Assembly: GCF_024713975.1 (NCBI RefSeq)
Contig: NC_091095.1
Location: 19,500,501 to 19,564,500 of the forward strand
DNA: 64,000 nucleotides
From: Paralichthys olivaceus
Lineage: Eukaryota > Chordata > Actinopteri > Pleuronectiformes > Paralichthyidae
Reading direction: 5' to 3'
Part shown: positions 61,201 through 64,000 of the stretch, piece by piece
Numbering within the stretch: the first letter of the stretch is position 1
Layout: each line of letters begins with the position of its first letter
Notes under the pieces: model-generated
What the model saw: the letters and a program-made list of their open reading frames with translations, nothing else
What the model was told of the DNA's origin: nothing
The model's database searches: none
Translations under genes and position numbers: made by a program

Positions 61201-64000
61201 GATGTAGCCTCAGTTTGCTTATCTAAGGTGTAACAACTGTAAAACATTTTCTGAAGCTCCTGAAGGTAAGTTTCTGTTTTTGAAAAATGATCCTGATGAT
61301 ATTTCAGCCTCTGCTGCTTCAATCTTGACATTTTTTTTTAAACTGAAAGGGCAAAGCTAAATCTCTTGATGCAGTGATCCAATACTGATTTGAGATACAT
61401 CAGTCTGAGACTAACTCCAATTCTTGGATCGCTGTAGTGGTTCCCTGCTTTTCAAATGTGAGAACTGCCTCTCCTTGTCTTACACTTTTTTTGGACCATA
61501 AGTTTGAAGACATGACTTTTGTCTGTCAGAACCTGTGATGGGAACTTTTCACTCAGACTAAGTGATTGATTAATCAGAATGTACGTTGCAGCTCTAATGT
61601 TCTTGTCGGTGTGTAACTGTGGTTCCACCTCACAGAGATTTCCCACAGAAGATGTCAGCTGCTCTTTCAGAGAACCCTGCCTCTGTCATTCACTCGCTCA
61701 ACTTGGCGCACAACTCGCTGGACAACCAAGGTACAATCAAACATCAGCTTCTCTCTCTCTCTCGTAGTTTATTGCGGCTGATGTCAACTTGAGGATCAGG
61801 TCCATGTCTCCGACTCATGAGCCCCCCACATTACATCTCACAAGCTGTACACCCTACGTCCTTCAACACAACCACATCATCAAGGGTCACACATAAATCT
61901 CTGAAAAGAAAATATTGAATAACATTACACACTTGTGCAATGTTAAAGAAAGTGAATTCCTGGTAATGCAATTAGTAGTTTTTGTGTTGTCCTGCAAACT
62001 GACAGACAAACAACGCTGGTGACAACACAACCTCCTTAGCGGAGCTCGAGTTGTAGTTACTGTAGAGTAAAGGCTGCAACAGAACAGGAAATTACATGAC
62101 AAGATCACACAAAGTGATGGTGAATGACGGGTTCCTTGTCTCATTTCCAACTATCTAATGTTTCTGTAGCTCAGTGTTTATACTCTTTGTCCACATTCTG
62201 CAGGTGTGTCCAACTTAATACAGCAGGTGTGTCGCCTCAGCAAGGGACTCCGTCTGCTCAACCTCTCCAAGACCTCACTCACCTCCAAAGGTTTGTTTTC
62301 ACTCTCTGTCGCTCAGTAGAAAATGAGAGTAACAGAAGTAACTAATTCACAAAGATCAGGTGGAAATGAGTTCATTCACCTCTCAGAGCTCAGCGTAGAA
62401 GACGCTTTAGGTTAGACAACAGAAAGACCCACAAAGCCCCAGATAATTCTGTGCCTTGTGTTTTGGAAAAGGCTGCGACTCCACGTTGACTCACGATGTC
62501 TTGTTCTGCCCTGCAGGCTGCATGCCTCCTGTCACTGTCTCAGTTTACCATGTACCCAGTGGAGAATTTAAATATTAGATTGAAGCAGGCAGATACGATG
62601 CTCTGCTTCCCCATCACATCCACATGATACCTGCTGCTGCAGATGTGAATGAATAATGTAAAGACACAAAATGTTTTGAAAGTGTTCTCTGTCGTTTAAT
62701 ATTGTACAACTACCTCCCCGTCTCGCTCCTACTCTCTTTTTTTCCCTTTTAACCATCACCCCCATCCCACCGCCTCTCTCACTCTCTCTCTCTCTTTCTC
62801 TCTCAGGAGTGGTGTCTCTCTCTCAGGCTCTGTGCTCCAGCGACGAGTACTCCAACTCTCTCCTGCACCTGGACCTGAGCAAGAACCCCGGAGTCCTCTC
62901 TGGGGAGGATGCCTCGGTCAGAAAGCACAACACACACACACACACACACACGCACACTGTTCCATTTTTACCCACTTTTCCTGCTCATGACGATGCCGCT
63001 CTCTTTCATTTCCTCTGTTTGCAGAACTTGTATCTCTTCTTGTCACAGCCCAACTGCCTGGTCCATTTAGATCTGTCAGGCACAGATTGCTCCGTAGACT
63101 CAGTGAGTGTTGTCAATGGCTTGGGTAATGATCAAATGTGCCATGTTAAAAAAGAAATGCTTTTCTGTCTCTGTGTGCAAGATTAACTGTCTCCACCCTG
63201 TGTCTAACGCAGCTATTTGGGGCTCTTCTGAGGGGGTGTTGCGCTGATCTCTCCTTTCTGAATCTTTCCAAAAATTCCTTCTCCCACAGGTTAGTCATAT
63301 CTTTTAAGATTGCCTGAACAATAAACCCTGTGGCAAATCCAAATCTAGGAAGACATATCTTCTTTCCTTTCATCTTAAAGGCCTCATCCATCCTCTCTGT
63401 CTCCCTCCCTCGTTCTTTTTTTTGTCTGTCATTATCTTCATCTCCTGCTTAATGGGAAATCAGAAATGAGCTTTATGGCAATCATTGAAACATTGTGTTT
63501 CCTCTCTGTGGGTGTGTCCACCGCGGTTTAAAACCACAACTCTCGGCGCTGCCTGCATAGATAAGACTCATGAATATTTAAGCAGAGCTATCTATCATTC
63601 GACCCCACTTACACCAATGCCTTATTCACTTCATTTCTCTTTCTGTGTCGGTGCTCTGTGCTCAGCCCCTGCACTCATATATACCCAAACACTGTGACTT
63701 CATCTCTTCTGTGTGGTCGGGCCCTTCCCCTCTAACATCTCTCTTTAACTTTTCACTCCTGTGCCTCCTCTCTTTCATCTCATTCAATTTTTTTGTCAAT
63801 CCAATAGAAAAGTGAAGGACACGCTGCCGTTGTTTCGTCAGTTCTTCAGCTCGGCCTTCAGCCTCACTCATGTCAGCCTGGCCTCTATGAAGCTGCCCCC
63901 TGATGTTCTGAGGTACTCCCCGTGTTACATCTTATTACCATTACCCGCTCCCTTTTATTCAAACACCTCCACACTCGTATTGATGTATTCAGCTGAGTCA
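52136..64000 (+). CDS. carmil3: CARMIL3 (capping protein regulator), N-terminal part
   Basis: CARMILs bind actin capping protein and membranes to promote actin assembly. Exons: 52136-52193, 55944-56038, 59023-59073, 59175-59234, 59372-59493, 59652-59746, 60078-60148, 60277-60350, 60424-60499, 60597-60685, 61636-61730, 62204-62290, 62807-62916, 63025-63102, 63213-63289, 63808-63912, open at the right edge: 1343 nt, about 447 aa, phases consistent. Residues 1-130 form the PH-like part; GGFSETYAALCDYNG and WDVDTIYHSQDNREFNLLDF follow, then LRRs (HLDLSKNPGV, HLDLSGTDCS, FLNLSKNSFS). DYNG-EEVQW and FTKLYCKDLR fit CARMIL3 better than CARMIL1/2, as does linkage with TGM1 and RABGGTA. An in-frame TAG at 52118-52120 supports the ATG, which has good context (GACATGG). 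The capping-protein-binding C-terminus is beyond the window. Confidence 0.95.
52194..55943 (+). other. carmil3: carmil3 intron 1
   Basis: A 3.75-kb intron with a GT microsatellite at 52219-52246 and a SINE at 53305-53502. I see no gene inside. Confidence 0.8.
53305..53502 (+). mobile_element. tRNA-derived SINE, internally deleted copy
   Basis: The head GGTGGTGTGGTGGTTAGCAC and TTGCCTCACAGCAAGA matches 41606-41842, but the B box is lost. The 3' part (GCGTGGGTTTTCTCCAGATA, GATTGGCTCCAGGTCC, GATAATGGATGAATG) keeps the family tail that the other copy lacks. Confidence 0.7.
56039..59022 (+). other. carmil3: carmil3 intron 2
   Basis: A 3-kb intron. The only structured part is a reverse-oriented dispersed repeat at about 58520-58690. 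No exon was recognised between the two flanking, phase-matched exons. Confidence 0.75.
58520..58690 (-). repeat. Dispersed repeat, reverse copy
   Basis: Reverse complement reads ATTCATCTTATCAGCTTATC, AGTGCAGTGTTGAATTTG and TTGCGATTTG, matching 48690-48910. Confidence 0.5.
60686..61635 (+). other. carmil3: carmil3 intron 10, nothing seen
   Basis: No exon or clear repeat is visible in this 950-bp intron. Confidence 0.6.
61925..62047 (-). repeat. Dispersed fish repeat, copy F (reverse, 5' part)
   Basis: The reverse complement begins AGCTCCGCTAAGGAGG, then TTTGTCTGTCAGTTTGCAGG, ACAAAAACTACT and TTCTTTAACATTGCAC: the 5' half of the family whose 3' half is at 24070-24350. It lies in carmil3 intron 11. 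Confidence 0.6.

Noticed and set aside
1-64000. CRISPR array, phage or bacterial defence system
   Set aside because: Repeats are microsatellites and eukaryotic mobile elements; genes are spliced vertebrate genes.

Overview
The window is nuclear DNA of a ray-finned (teleost) fish. Genes are split into short exons with GT/AG borders, introns carry microsatellites and several repeat families I recognise as widespread in teleosts, and the proteins read as vertebrate orthologues. There are no bacterial operons, CRISPR arrays or phage features. All names come from reading the translated exons against family knowledge; no database search was run.

Layout, left to right. (1) Bases 1-509, + strand: last coding exon of an H3-type histamine receptor (hrh3-like), cut by the left edge. 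(2) 510-14206: long spacer with repeats (an inverted-repeat element near 1941-2297, an L2-type LINE tail at 6825-7130, a GATA microsatellite), a perfect 21-bp-arm hairpin at 13008-13062 and two unassigned short open frames. (3) 25052-14207, - strand: transglutaminase 1-like gene, 13 coding exons, predicted 786 aa, catalytic Cys-His-Asp present. (4) 39749-32215, - strand: rabggta, Rab geranylgeranyltransferase alpha subunit, 16 exons, predicted 583 aa, with a probable housekeeping promoter near 40.1-40.2 kb. (5) 42149-41379, - strand: decayed fish GIMAP-type GTPase exon interrupted by a tRNA-derived SINE. (6) 50176-44077, - strand: Fc-receptor-like Ig-superfamily receptor, 8 exons, predicted 402 aa. 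(7) 52136 to the right edge, + strand: first 16 coding exons (about 447 aa) of carmil3, an actin capping-protein regulator.

TGM1, RABGGTA and CARMIL3 lie close together on human 14q12, so the backbone is an old vertebrate linkage group. The Fc-receptor-like gene and the GIMAP relic sit between rabggta and carmil3 and are not part of that human neighbourhood; they look like immune genes gained in the fish lineage. The genes do not form one pathway: TGM1 cross-links protein at the cell periphery, RABGGTA helps lipidate Rab GTPases, CARMIL3 regulates actin, and the receptor is an immune surface protein.

Exon borders were checked by splice phase. Summed coding lengths are multiples of three for tgm1 (2361 nt), rabggta (1752 nt) and the Fc-receptor-like gene (1209 nt), which supports the models. 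Non-coding first exons are mostly not resolved. I found no convincing undescribed system; the leads most worth checking are the Fc-receptor-like gene in this locus, the SINE-broken GIMAP exon, the hairpin, and the 27-bp rabggta exon that ends in the start codon.
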